64,000 bases of DNA from an uncultured Mycobacteriaceae bacterium (GCA_902826815.1 CADEGF010000003.1:155110-219109), one strand, 5' to 3'; shown: positions 48,962 to 57,807, numbered from the stretch's first letter. A program made the numbers and translations. Notes: a model not told the origin generated them from the sequence alone.

Positions 48962-48975
48962 TAGAACGTGTTCTA
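48962..48975. promoter_or_regulatory. KstR-type operator
   Basis: TAGAACGTGTTCTA fits TNNAACNNGTTNNA, the KstR consensus, with perfect half-sites extended to CTAGAAC/GTTCTAG. It overlaps the stop codon of the SRPBCC gene and lies 36 bases before the VOC start, in the region of its promoter. Confidence 0.8.
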
Positions 48976-49614
48976 GTTCTCCCCCAGGTACGCGGCGATG
49001 CACCGATCCGCGGCCGCCCGCGCCCAGTCCGGGTCGGCGTCCGCCGCCACGTTCGCCCGGTACCACGCCTCGCCCGTCTCCCTCGTGAAGCGGCAGCCGT
49101 CGTCGGAGACCATCCACTGCCGACCCCATGACTGCTCGACCGGTTCGCCGGTCGAGAGGTGGATCGTAAGGCCGACCAGTGCGCCGTCGTAGCCCATCCC
49201 GGTGGCGCCAGGACCGAACTGCTCCCAGTGGTCATCGACATGGGCGATGTGTTGCAGTTCGAAGCGCGACCGGGCTGGGCCTTCCTCGAAGATCCGCACC
49301 TCGATCCAGCTGTGGTCATCGCCGCACTCCCAGGTCGCGGTGAACTCGCGCGGTGGATCGCACGTCAGCACGGTGCCGTGCGCGTTGCCGTCGAGCTGGT
49401 ACTGCCCGCCGACGCGGAGATCGCCGGTGATCGGTAGGAACCACCGCGGAATCCGTTCGATGTTCGTGCACGCGTCCCATAGATCGGCGGCGTCGGTCTC
49501 GTATGACTGGCTGATGGTGACGACGCGGGCCTGCCCCGCATCCAGTGTCCGGTCGCCTACCGTGCGCCGCACGGCGCTGATCTGGTGGTCGACGTCGATC
49601 ACGTTGCGGATCAT
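48973..49614 (-). CDS. SRPBCC (AHSA1-type) protein
   Basis: The 213-aa START-like protein has the AHSA1 pattern (ARVVTISQSYETDAADLWDACTNIERIPRWFLPITGDLRVGGQYQLDGNAHGTVLTCDPPREFTATW). It should bind a hydrophobic ligand in a central cavity; the ligand is unknown. ATG at 49614 with AAGGAG upstream; its start overlaps the ArsR stop by four bases, the classic ArsR-SRPBCC pair. The C-terminal 60 residues extend beyond the usual domain. Confidence 0.85.
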   Translation of the reverse strand: MIRNVIDVDHQISAVRRTVGDRTLDAGQARVVTISQSYETDAADLWDACTNIERIPRWFLPITGDLRVGGQYQLDGNAHGTVLTCDPPREFTATWECGDDHSWIEVRIFEEGPARSRFELQHIAHVDDHWEQFGPGATGMGYDGALVGLTIHLSTGEPVEQSWGRQWMVSDDGCRFTRETGEAWYRANVAADADPDWARAAADRCIAAYLGEN

Positions 49615-49949
49615 GTTGCGCTCCTTCGTCGTTGCCGCTTGCCACGGGCGATCTCGGTGGCCAGGGCGTCGAGTTTCGGCGTCCAGAAGCGGCGGAATCC
49701 GGCCAGCCACTCGTCGACGTCGCGCAGGGCCTCTCCGTTGACGGAGTACAGCCGCCGCTGACCCTCTGGGCGCACCGAAGTGAAGCCGTTGTCCCGCAAC
49801 ACCTTCAAATGCTGCGAAACGGCAGGTTGACTGATCTCGAACTCGGCCTGGACGGTCGCTCCGATGGCGCCCGCGGTCATTTCGCCGGCGGCGAGGAGTT
49901 CGAGGATGCGCCGTCGGACCGGTTCGCCGAGGACGTCGAACGCGTGCAC
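49611..49949 (-). CDS. ArsR-family repressor
   Basis: The 112-aa winged-helix repressor reads FDVLGEPVRRRILELLAAGEMTAGAIGA, then SQPAVSQHLKVLRDNGFTSVRPEGQRRLYSVN, with no Cys metal site. It therefore senses something other than thiol-bound metal. The GTG at 49949 lies 6 bases after TAGTCT, a leaderless start. A perfect 14-bp palindrome in the promoter spacer is its likely operator. Confidence 0.9.
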   Translation of the reverse strand: MHAFDVLGEPVRRRILELLAAGEMTAGAIGATVQAEFEISQPAVSQHLKVLRDNGFTSVRPEGQRRLYSVNGEALRDVDEWLAGFRRFWTPKLDALATEIARGKRQRRRSAT

Positions 49950-49955
49950 TCGGTG

Positions 49956-49985
49956 AGACTAAAAGCTCAGACTTATATAAGTCAA
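49956..49985 (-). promoter_or_regulatory. ArsR promoter with palindromic operator
   Basis: On the minus strand, TTGACT (49980-49985), 18 bases, TAGTCT (49956-49961). GACTTATATAAGTC (49970-49983) is a perfect palindrome overlapping the -35 and spacer, suited to autorepression by the ArsR protein. Confidence 0.75.
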
Positions 49986-50001
49986 GCCTTTAATATGAGC
50001 T

Positions 50002-50688
50002 TCAGCGGGTAGCCGATGCCGACTGCAGGACGTCTTCGCCGGCCTGCTGGCTTGCAGTCAGCCACGACACGGCGGCCGGGTAGTTGCCCCATGTGCTGTT
50101 GAACATCCCGACGATGGCGGCACGCCCGTCGGGCGCCACGACGTATACCGGGCCGCCGGAATCGCCCTTCTGGCTGACGATGCCATTGGCCATCGTGAAC
50201 CAGCCGTTGTTGACCGACTCGATGTTCCCGCAGCTTTCCCCTGTGACCACGCCGAAGTGGCAGACCGCCAGACCCGGCGTCGGGACGATGCCTGGATCTG
50301 CGTACAGGATGCGCCCACCGGGCAGGATGTCGTTGACGGCGATATCCGGTGCCAGGCTGATGGCCTCCCAGTCGGAGATCATGTGGTCGGTGTTGACGGT
50401 GGCGCCGTCGGGTGTGTTGTCGCGGAACATCGACAAGGCGCCGATCGGATTGTTGTCCCGGTCGACGACCGGTCCGTCGCCGCGGCAGTGGCCCGCCGTG
50501 AATGCGGTGCGTGCACCCAGGTCGACGAAACCGAGCGTGCACACGCTCGAGCCCTGATGGATCTCCATTCCCGGGTAGACGAGCACGCCGGGATCGGCCT
50601 GCGCGGGCGCCGAGGGGATGGTCAGCGCAAAGATCGGGGCGGCCGCGGCGGCGGCCAGTGAGCGCAACCATTGTCGGCGCACCGTCAT
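50002..50688 (-). CDS. Exported trypsin-like serine protease (Rv1815-like)
   Basis: The 228-aa secreted S1-type protease has a signal peptide (MTVRRQWLRSLAAAAAAPIFALTIPSAPAQADP), catalytic His in TAFTAGHCRGD, Ser in VSQKGDSGGPVYV, and Cys pairs for disulfides. The catalytic Asp is probably in SDWEAISLAPDIAVN. Rv1815 holds the same place in M. tuberculosis. The GTG two codons after the listed ATG has a GGAG at better spacing and may be the true start. The target protein is unknown. Confidence 0.8.
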   Translation of the reverse strand: MTVRRQWLRSLAAAAAAPIFALTIPSAPAQADPGVLVYPGMEIHQGSSVCTLGFVDLGARTAFTAGHCRGDGPVVDRDNNPIGALSMFRDNTPDGATVNTDHMISDWEAISLAPDIAVNDILPGGRILYADPGIVPTPGLAVCHFGVVTGESCGNIESVNNGWFTMANGIVSQKGDSGGPVYVVAPDGRAAIVGMFNSTWGNYPAAVSWLTASQQAGEDVLQSASATR

Positions 50689-50788
50689 CTCCGATTCGTA
50701 GGGGTCAGTGGGGTTCCACCCTACCGGCGCAGGCGCACACAGCAAGGCAGCCCGGGCCATTCGACCCGGGCTGCCTGCATCACTTCGG

Positions 50789-51403
50789 CTAAGGAATCGT
50801 CAGCACCTGACCCGGATGAATCAGGTCAGGGTTGCTGATACCACTGGCGTTGGCGATCTGCTGGTACTTGTTGCCGTCGCCGTAGAACCGCTCGGAGATC
50901 GCCCACAGGGTGTCACCCGAGACCACCGTGTACGTGCGCGGCGCAGGCGGCGGTGGCGGGGGCGGGGGCGGCGGTGCCGGAGCCTCGGCGGGCGGCAGCG
51001 GTTCCTCGGCGGCCGCGGGCGCAACCTCGGGAGACGCCTCTTCTGCACCGGGAGCTGGTGGCGGCGCCTCATCGGTGTTCGTGCCCGACGCCCATGCGAC
51101 GCCGTCGAATCCGTACACCACGACGTTGCGGTCGTCCTGCAGGATCAGCCGTACGTCCTTGGCGCCCTTCGTATCGGTGTGCCAAATCGGCTTGTCCGAC
51201 GTGTAGAGCACGACGTTGCCGTCCTTCTGCACCTCGAGGCGCTCGGCGTCCTGGCCGTTAGTGCCGGTCGCCCACACGGCCTTTCCCTGCGCGGCAAGCA
51301 CCACGTTCCCGTCGTCCTGCAGGGTGAGCGTGTAGGCCCCGTTGTTCGATGTCAGTGATTGCCCACGTTCGAGCTTCTCGCCCATGGCGAGCCTGTCAGT
51401 CAC
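50789..51403 (-). CDS. Bulb-type lectin plus LysM protein
   Basis: The 204-aa protein starts with a bulb (mannose-binding) lectin domain, residues 1-112. It carries three QxDxNxVxY sites (LQDDGNVVLA, VQKDGNVVLY, LQDDRNVVVY). A Pro/Ala linker with a ten-proline run follows, then a C-terminal LysM domain (YTVVSGDTLWAISERFYGDG, NPDLIHPGQVLTIP). LysM should bind peptidoglycan and the lectin mannose-type glycans. No signal peptide is visible, so export would need another route such as SecA2. GTG start at 51403 with AAAGGGG upstream. Confidence 0.85.
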   Translation of the reverse strand: MTDRLAMGEKLERGQSLTSNNGAYTLTLQDDGNVVLAAQGKAVWATGTNGQDAERLEVQKDGNVVLYTSDKPIWHTDTKGAKDVRLILQDDRNVVVYGFDGVAWASGTNTDEAPPPAPGAEEASPEVAPAAAEEPLPPAEAPAPPPPPPPPPPAPRTYTVVSGDTLWAISERFYGDGNKYQQIANASGISNPDLIHPGQVLTIP

Positions 51404-51559
51404 GTCTTTACGCCCCTTTCCAAGGTGACATCCGGTCGTCGATCGACGTGGATGCCTTGTTCCCCAAACCCAACGCGGCCCACCTTACTGATCTTGCTAT
51501 GGCATGTGGGTAGTTCGGATCGGCCGAATCGAAACGTCGTGCAAACGCTACGTGGAACA

Positions 51560-52966
51560 TCAGGAATCGAAGCCGAGCCCGAGCGCGTCCAGCGTTCGCA
51601 GCAGGACGTTTCGCCGGCCTGCGGAGTGGTCGGCGCGGTCGAGCGACCACCGGGTAGCCTGGATTCCGATGCTGGCCAACGGCTCAGGGGGGAACGGCAG
51701 CGGCCGTTTGCGGACCATTTCCAATTCGGTTCGTTTGGTCGGCCGCCCGTCGAGCATGTCGAGGCAGACGTCGGCGGCGAAGCGCGCCGCGCCAACGCCG
51801 AGTCCGGTGAAGCCGTTGACATAGGCGACCCGGCCGCCGCGGGCCAACCCCCAGTGCGCACAGAACCGCGTGCTGGTGTCGATGGCGCCGGCCCAGCGAT
51901 GGCTGAAGCGGACATCCTCGAGCGCAGGAAAAGTGATGAAGAAGTGTGCGGCGAGCAACCGATAGCTGGCGGGCCGGTCCTCGTAGGCCGGCTTGACCTT
52001 GCGCCCGAAGTGATAAATGGCGTCGTAGCCACCCCAGACGATGCGATTGTCTGCGGACAGGCGGTAGTAGTGAAACTGGTTGGCGGAGTCGCCGATTCCC
52101 TGTCGGTTGGCCCACCCGATGCGGCCGAGCTGTTCGTCGGTGAGTGGCTCGGTGGCGAGCACGTAGTCATAGACCGGAATGGTCTGCAGCCGGTTGCGCA
52201 CGACCAGGCTGGGGAAGACGTTTGTGGCCAGCACGGCCCGGTTGGCGATGACTGCTCCCCCGCCCGCCGAGAACGTGATCGGTCCGCTCGCGCCGTCCAT
52301 CGCCGTGACGTTGGTGTGCTCGAAGATGTGCACACCCGCATCCGCGCAGGCGCGGGCGAGCTCGAATGCGAGCTTGGCGGGATGAACGATGGCCGTCGAG
52401 TCAGGGCTGAACAGGCCCGCGAGGTACGTCGGCGAGGCGACCTCGGCGCGCACCTCGTCCTGCGCGAGGAACTGACCTACGCCTTCGTCGGCGGCCTGCT
52501 GCAGCCAGGTCACCTGGTGCGGCTCCGTGGCCACCGACAGCATCCCCGTGCGCTGCCAGTCGACGTCGAGTCCCAGCTGCGCGATATCGGCCTGCATACC
52601 GTCGAGGTTTTCTGAGCCCATTGCTTCGAGCATGTCGATTTCGTTGGGCCAGCGCGTCTTTCCGTTCGCGGCGCCGTGGGTCAGGCTGGCGTCGACGAAG
52701 CCGCCGTTGCGACCCGAAGCCGCCCATCCGACGCGTTCGGCGTCGACCAGCACGACCTTCTGGCTCGGATTGCGCTGTGCGGCATGCAGTGCCGTCCACA
52801 GGCCGGTGTAACCCGCGCCCACCACCAGCAGGTCGGCGGTCACGGAACCGGACAGGGGTTCATAGGACGGCCTTGGCATGTCCAGCCACATCGATTCGAA
52901 GGCGCTCGCCGCGAGCGACCGGTCGATGAGGCCAGGGTCTACATGGGAATCGAACACCGTCTGCAC
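51560..52966 (-). CDS. FAD-dependent amine/amino-acid oxidase (DAO family)
   Basis: The 468-aa flavoprotein has an N-terminal FAD motif ADLLVVGAGYTGLWTALHAAQRN and the covalent/FAD region AERVGWAASGRNGGFVDASL. The typical C-terminal segment is NGFTGLGVGAARFAADVCLDML. It resembles gamma-glutamylputrescine oxidase (PuuB-type), so the substrate is probably an amine. TAGTGT ends 6 bases before the GTG at 52966, a leaderless start. It is divergent from the P-loop gene at 53026. Confidence 0.85.
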   Translation of the reverse strand: MQTVFDSHVDPGLIDRSLAASAFESMWLDMPRPSYEPLSGSVTADLLVVGAGYTGLWTALHAAQRNPSQKVVLVDAERVGWAASGRNGGFVDASLTHGAANGKTRWPNEIDMLEAMGSENLDGMQADIAQLGLDVDWQRTGMLSVATEPHQVTWLQQAADEGVGQFLAQDEVRAEVASPTYLAGLFSPDSTAIVHPAKLAFELARACADAGVHIFEHTNVTAMDGASGPITFSAGGGAVIANRAVLATNVFPSLVVRNRLQTIPVYDYVLATEPLTDEQLGRIGWANRQGIGDSANQFHYYRLSADNRIVWGGYDAIYHFGRKVKPAYEDRPASYRLLAAHFFITFPALEDVRFSHRWAGAIDTSTRFCAHWGLARGGRVAYVNGFTGLGVGAARFAADVCLDMLDGRPTKRTELEMVRKRPLPFPPEPLASIGIQATRWSLDRADHSAGRRNVLLRTLDALGLGFDS

Positions 52967-53025
52967 ACCGCGACACTACGGGGTGGACAAGGACTTGCGG
53001 CGTTAAATCGGTTGCAGGCACCGCG

Positions 53026-53655
53026 ATGATGGGTTGCGTGCTGCTACTCATCTCCGGTGCCAGTGGATCTGGAAAGACCTCAGTGCGGGAGGCGATCGCA
53101 TCCGAACTCGACCCGTCCGTCGTCACCGTCGAACTGCGCCATCTCGGTGCGGTGCCCGACCTGCCGACACTCGAGTGGCGTCAGCGGATGGCCGAGGAAG
53201 CGGTGCGCCGCGCCGCCCAGCTCGACGAACAGGGCCGACATCTGCTGCTGTCAGGTGACCCCGTCGCACCAGGCGAAGTTCTTGCCGCGCCGTCCGCCCC
53301 GACCGCCGACATTGCCATCTGCCTGCTCGATGTCGACGAACCCAGTCAGCGTGACCGGCTGCGTCGGCGCGGGGATCCCGAGGAGCTGCTCCACCGCCAT
53401 GCCGCGTTTGCCGATTGGCTGCGCGAACACGCCCGCGACCCTCGGCACATGCCGCACGTTCTGCGCACCGACGGATGGCCGGAAATGCAATGGTCGCGAT
53501 TGACGAATATGCCTGTCGATCGATGGCAGATCAGCACCATCGACGGTTCGAACATGTCCAGGGCACAGGCGAATCAGGCTGCACTGCAGTGGGTTACCGA
53601 TGCCATCGCGGGCCGGGCGCCCGTCTTTCGCCGCGCTGCTACTTCGACGCGGTGA
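53026..53655 (+). CDS. P-loop nucleotide kinase/AAA-type protein
   Basis: The 209-aa protein has Walker A LLLISGASGSGKTSVREAI at the N-terminus and an LID-like Arg-rich segment (SQRDRLRRRGDPEELLHRHAAFADWLREHARD). It ends in a small C-terminal part with WQISTIDGSNMSRAQANQAALQWV. It looks like a small-molecule or nucleoside kinase; the acceptor is unknown. ATGs at 53026 and 53029 and a GTG at 53038 compete as starts. It overlaps the convergent desaturase gene by 17 bases. Confidence 0.75.
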   Translation: MMGCVLLLISGASGSGKTSVREAIASELDPSVVTVELRHLGAVPDLPTLEWRQRMAEEAVRRAAQLDEQGRHLLLSGDPVAPGEVLAAPSAPTADIAICLLDVDEPSQRDRLRRRGDPEELLHRHAAFADWLREHARDPRHMPHVLRTDGWPEMQWSRLTNMPVDRWQISTIDGSNMSRAQANQAALQWVTDAIAGRAPVFRRAATSTR

Positions 53656-54568
53656 CACTCGGGGCGATATCGGGCTGCACCGATTGCCGTGGCTGCCAAC
53701 CGGGCGGGCCGAAGACGAAGCCGAGTCGGTCCCGCCAGCGGCGCGCGCCGCGGACATCGCGCGCGATCGCCACGTACTCGTGGGTCTGCAGTTTCCAGAT
53801 GTTGTAGGTGTCCACCTGCTTGGTCAGGCCGTAGTGCGGCCGGAACTCCTCGGGCTGGAAGCTGCCGAACATCCGATCCCAGATGATCAGGATGCCTGCA
53901 TAGTTCTTGTCGAGGTAGATCTCGTCCATCCCGTGGTGCACCCGATGGTGCGACGGTGTGTTGAAGATGAATTCGATTGGCCGCCAGAGCTTCCCGATCC
54001 GCTCCGTGTGGATCCAGTACTGGTAGATCAGGTTGATGGAGAAGCTCGCGAACACTATCCAGGGCGGTACCCCGAACAGCGGAAGCAGCCCGCGGAGGAA
54101 GACATCGCCGCTGATGTTCCACTTCTGTCGCAGCGCGGTCGCGAGGTTGAAGTACTGGCTGGAGTGGTGCGCCTGATGTGTGGCCCAGAAGATCCGGACG
54201 CGATGCGCCATCCGGTGATACCAGTAGTAGAGGAAGTCGACGCCGAGGATGGCGATCACCCACGTGTACCAGGCGTTGGCGGGAAGCTGCCACGGTGCCA
54301 CGTAGACGTAGAGCGCCGCGTAGCCGATCAGCGCGATTCCGTTCATCACCGCGCTCGTGGCGATCGACACCAGGCCCATCCGGATGCTGGCCCACGCGTC
54401 CGGCCTCAGATAGCCGCCCGACGGCGCGCGTTCGGTCTCGGTGTGCGCGAGCTTGCGGGCCGCGGCCCACTCGATGACGAGAAGGACCAGGAAGAACGGA
54501 ACCGCGAACGTCACCGGGTCGTGCATCAGCGGCGGTAGCACGTGCTCCCATGCTCTTGCCCACTCCAC
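53639..54568 (-). CDS. erg3: Sterol desaturase/fatty-acid hydroxylase-family membrane enzyme (Rv1814-like)
   Basis: The 309-aa multi-helix protein has the three His boxes that bind the di-iron centre: HRMAH, HQAHH and HRVHH (with a further HYG near the C-terminus). It corresponds to M. tuberculosis Rv1814 (erg3). Members hydroxylate or desaturate lipids or sterols; mycobacteria do not make sterols, so the true substrate is open. A GGAGG lies 7 bases before the GTG at 54568; a GTG at 54574 is too close to it. Confidence 0.85.
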   Translation of the reverse strand: MEWARAWEHVLPPLMHDPVTFAVPFFLVLLVIEWAAARKLAHTETERAPSGGYLRPDAWASIRMGLVSIATSAVMNGIALIGYAALYVYVAPWQLPANAWYTWVIAILGVDFLYYWYHRMAHRVRIFWATHQAHHSSQYFNLATALRQKWNISGDVFLRGLLPLFGVPPWIVFASFSINLIYQYWIHTERIGKLWRPIEFIFNTPSHHRVHHGMDEIYLDKNYAGILIIWDRMFGSFQPEEFRPHYGLTKQVDTYNIWKLQTHEYVAIARDVRGARRWRDRLGFVFGPPGWQPRQSVQPDIAPSVTASK

Positions 54569-54608
54569 AGCCACACCTCCGGGAAAAGTCTAGCGAGGCG
54601 GATTTCGG

Positions 54609-56153
54609 TTATCTGAAGTTGAGCACCTGGGTGCCCCAGGTGGCCCGGATGTCGGTGTCGACATCGGTGACGACGTCCTCTCGCCCGATGACCAGGCTCG
54701 CCCAGTCGGGCTCCTGATAGGGCGGCCAGTCCGGCTCGCCAGGCAAGCCGACGGGCTTACCCTGCGTCGCGAAGTTCAGCCAGCGGGTGCGCACCCGGTC
54801 CGAAACCGCCCTGCCGGTCTTCAAGCCGCCCAGTTTGAATGTCGGGTCCTTCGCGCTCGAGACGAGATTTCCCCAGACGAAGGGCAATTCGGTGGCGTGT
54901 GCGGCCGCGATGCGCAGCAGCCGCAGCATCGGGGTGGCGAAGTCGAAGCGGTACAAGTACACCGGCGCCACCGCGCTGTGCCCCTCGGCCAGCCATACCG
55001 ACGGCATGCGGAAGCCGAGGTCGCGTGCCACTCCGAGGCCCCTTGCCTTGCCTCGCAGGCCGGCGTACGCGGGCCCCATCTGGACGTCTTGCGGCAGCTG
55101 AAGGTGCGGCTGCTCGGCTGCGATCTGGGTGAACATCGCACTGATCGCTTCCGGGGTGATCGGCATCAACGGCGACTTCATCCACTTGAACAGCGCCGCC
55201 TCGTGCTTGTTGGTGCCGATGATCAGCGGAACCGGGTGTGATCGACCCTCGCGTGCGAGCTTCACCGGATAGTCGGGCACCAGATCGCCGTCCACGTTCG
55301 GGGCGAACGCCAGGGTGCCGGGATTGCGCACCGGCGTTTCGTAGAACACGTCGGTGGACGCCGCGACGATCGCTTCGACCGGAACGCCTGGCAGCTGGTC
55401 GACCTCGGCTTCCGAGAGGTTCAACCGATCCATCACCTGGCGGGTGATCCCGCGCGCGCGGCTGAGGTCGTAAACCGAAGTGGCAGGCGAACTCTGCGCG
55501 ATCGCGCCTGCGAAAAGCCCCTCGGCGGCCGGGCTGGTCAGCAGAGTGGTGATGATGCCTGCGCCAGCGGATTCGCCGAACAAGGTAACGCGGTCCGGAT
55601 CCCCGCCGAACGCTGCGATGTTGTCCCGCACCCACTGCAGTGCCGCGAGCACGTCGCGCAGGCCGATGTTCGAGTCGAACCGGCGACGCGGGCTGTCGAA
55701 TTCCGACAGGTCCAGAAATCCCAGTGCCCCCAGCCGATAGTTCATGGTGACGACGACCACGTCGCCGGCACCGGCCATCACCCGGCCGTCATAGAGCGGC
55801 TGACTCGCCGAGCCGAGGATGTACGCCCCGCCGTGCACCCACACCATCACCGGCTTGCGGTCACCCGCCGCAGTATCAGACGACGCCCAGACGTTGAGGG
55901 TGAGACAGTCCTCGTTCTGAGGTGCGCCCAAATCGATCGGGATTCGTGGATCGGTCGGCTGCGGGCAGACAGACCCGTACCGGGTGGCGTCGGCGACGGC
56001 TGTCCACGGGGCGACGGGTTGGGGTGCCCGCCATCTCAGCTCACCGACGGGTGGTGCGGCGTACCGAACGCCCTTCCACGAAGTCACCCGACCGTCGTCA
56101 GTCCCGCGAATCGGGCCGGTGACGGTCTCCACCAGGGTGTTGTCGCATGCCAT
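54609..56153 (-). CDS. Type-B carboxylesterase
   Basis: This 514-aa esterase of the cholinesterase-like family has signature EDCLTLNVWAS, oxyanion-hole VWVHGGAYILGSA, catalytic Ser in TLFGESAGAGIITTL, Glu in IGTNKHEAALF and a C-terminal His region. No signal peptide, so probably cytoplasmic. It hydrolyses ester or amide bonds of unknown substrates; lipT of M. tuberculosis is similar in type. ATG at 56153 (MACDNTLVETV); TAACCT ends 8 bases upstream, and another ATG is two codons earlier. Confidence 0.85.
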   Translation of the reverse strand: MACDNTLVETVTGPIRGTDDGRVTSWKGVRYAAPPVGELRWRAPQPVAPWTAVADATRYGSVCPQPTDPRIPIDLGAPQNEDCLTLNVWASSDTAAGDRKPVMVWVHGGAYILGSASQPLYDGRVMAGAGDVVVVTMNYRLGALGFLDLSEFDSPRRRFDSNIGLRDVLAALQWVRDNIAAFGGDPDRVTLFGESAGAGIITTLLTSPAAEGLFAGAIAQSSPATSVYDLSRARGITRQVMDRLNLSEAEVDQLPGVPVEAIVAASTDVFYETPVRNPGTLAFAPNVDGDLVPDYPVKLAREGRSHPVPLIIGTNKHEAALFKWMKSPLMPITPEAISAMFTQIAAEQPHLQLPQDVQMGPAYAGLRGKARGLGVARDLGFRMPSVWLAEGHSAVAPVYLYRFDFATPMLRLLRIAAAHATELPFVWGNLVSSAKDPTFKLGGLKTGRAVSDRVRTRWLNFATQGKPVGLPGEPDWPPYQEPDWASLVIGREDVVTDVDTDIRATWGTQVLNFR

Positions 56154-56258
56154 CTCCATCCAGGTTACCGGCGGGCAGCGGTTGACAGATTGAAATGCCA
56201 CACGCGATGGTATAGATGAGAGGTATTTTGTAACATTCATACCAAGAGGGAACAGTAG

Positions 56259-57167
56259 ATGAACGCGCTCCGCCGCTGGACGATCGACGACTTCCAGAAG
56301 GCCGCAGGCCACCACGACGATCCGAACATCTACGGCGGTCCGCCCGGCGACCCTGGGTTGATCGGACCGGGAAGCATGTCGTGGGAGATCAACGCCGACA
56401 TCGCCTCGGTGTCGCAGGCCGGGCTGCCCGCGATCGTGCTGGAGATCCTGCACCCGTCCGTCGTCGCAGGCGTCCAGGATCTGTCGAACTACCGCGAAGA
56501 CCCGTTCGGCAGGGCGCGCGCCACCCTCGGCTACGTACTGGCCACCACCTACGGCAACACCCAGGCCGCCACCGCGGTGATCGAACGCGTCAAGCACATC
56601 CATTCGTTCGTGAACGGAACCCGCCCCGACGGCGTGCCGTATCGCGCACTCGATCCCGAACTGATCGCCTGGGTGCACACCTGCATACCGTGGATGATCC
56701 TGCGCGTGTTCGAAGCGACCAATCGACCACTGTCCCGGGATGAAAAGGACCGATATCTCTGCGAGCAGGCGGTGATCGGCCGGATGGGCGGTGCTGACTG
56801 GGTTCCCGAGACAGCGGCCGAGCTCGACGACTACGTCGAGTCGATGCGTTCGCGGCTGTCTGTCAATGCGCAGACGCGGGAGTTCATCGATTTCCTGATG
56901 ACATCGCCCTTCTTCCCCGACCTGCCCGAAAGGATCGACCGGCAACTGCACAGGTTCACGATCTATGCGGGCATGAGCATGGCGCCGCGGTGGGCGCAGG
57001 AACTCATCGGCTACGACCGCCCGCCCATGGTGACGCGCAGGCTGATGGGGCCGATGCTGCGGCTGGATGCGCAACGCGTGAGATGGGCGTTCGGCACACC
57101 GCGCTATCTGCAGATGGCACAGCAGCGCGCGGCAGGAGTGATTCGTCGCGAGGTTGCCGCGTCGTGA
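56259..57167 (+). CDS. MpaB-type oxygenase (DUF2236)
   Basis: The 302-aa protein shows the DUF2236 pattern (RARATLGYVLATTYG, VKHIHSFVNGTRPDGVPYRALDPELIAWVHTCIPWMI). The family is named after latex-cleaving or MpaB oxygenases with a haem or iron site. AGAGGGAA precedes the ATG at 56259. The 105-base gap to the esterase contains TTGACA, TTGAAA and TATAGA promoter parts and a GGTAT/ATACC inverted pair that may be an operator of the TetR protein downstream. Confidence 0.8.
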   Translation: MNALRRWTIDDFQKAAGHHDDPNIYGGPPGDPGLIGPGSMSWEINADIASVSQAGLPAIVLEILHPSVVAGVQDLSNYREDPFGRARATLGYVLATTYGNTQAATAVIERVKHIHSFVNGTRPDGVPYRALDPELIAWVHTCIPWMILRVFEATNRPLSRDEKDRYLCEQAVIGRMGGADWVPETAAELDDYVESMRSRLSVNAQTREFIDFLMTSPFFPDLPERIDRQLHRFTIYAGMSMAPRWAQELIGYDRPPMVTRRLMGPMLRLDAQRVRWAFGTPRYLQMAQQRAAGVIRREVAAS

Positions 57168-57787
57168 TCGATCTGCAGCTCGTCGAGGTGGTCAGCGGTG
57201 CGAGCGCAGTTGGGCTGATCGACGAGGCATCCGACCGAACCAGCCAACGCATCCTGGATGCGGCGCTGACAGAGGCGGCAGCCGTTGGGCTGCAACGCAT
57301 CACGGTCGAGGACGTGGTACGTCGAGCCGGTGTCGCGCGGATGACGGCGTACCGCCGTTACCCGCGTCGCGACGATCTCGTGCAGGCGCTGGTTCGCCGC
57401 GAGACCCAGCGCTTCCTCGGCGCGGTGGCCGACGCCATCGCCCACGCCGACGACCCGAACGAAGGGGTCGCCGAAGCGTTCATCGCCGCGGTCTCCTTCG
57501 CACGTGCGCATCCGATTCTGCGAAGGGCCGCCCAGAACGATCCAGCGCCGATCGCCGATTCCGTCGAGTTGTTGACGATGGGCTCGGCGTTCATCGCCAA
57601 CTACATCCACGGCGAGGAGCCCGCCCGGCCGCCGCAACAGGTGCGCTGGGTGGCCGACGTGTTCGCACGGCTGTTCTTCACCTATCTCTCGATGCCGCCG
57701 AGCGACCCCGACTTCGGCGACGACGCCGAACTGCGCCGGTTCGCACACCAGGTCCTGACTCCGATGGTGCAGCGCGCCCTCGATTAG
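57164..57787 (+). CDS. TetR-family regulator
   Basis: The 207-aa regulator has an N-terminal HTH (TSQRILDAALTEAAAVGLQRITVEDVVRRAGVARMTAYRRYPRRDDLVQAL) and a C-terminal ligand domain. The GTG overlaps the MpaB-type stop (GTGA), so the two are coupled, and the regulator probably controls this unit. The SMR pair follows 20 bases later, so it may also respond to a compound exported by those proteins (inference). Confidence 0.9.
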   Translation: MIDLQLVEVVSGASAVGLIDEASDRTSQRILDAALTEAAAVGLQRITVEDVVRRAGVARMTAYRRYPRRDDLVQALVRRETQRFLGAVADAIAHADDPNEGVAEAFIAAVSFARAHPILRRAAQNDPAPIADSVELLTMGSAFIANYIHGEEPARPPQQVRWVADVFARLFFTYLSMPPSDPDFGDDAELRRFAHQVLTPMVQRALD

Positions 57788-57807
57788 CCTCGACTAGCTT
57801 GGAAGCC

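Noticed and set aside
50525-50550. Palindrome-like GAGCGTGCACACGCTC in the protease gene, similar to the 63-bp repeat ends
   Set aside because: It lies inside conserved coding sequence (SSVCTLGF), lacks the 63-bp spacing, and is best explained by codon choice.
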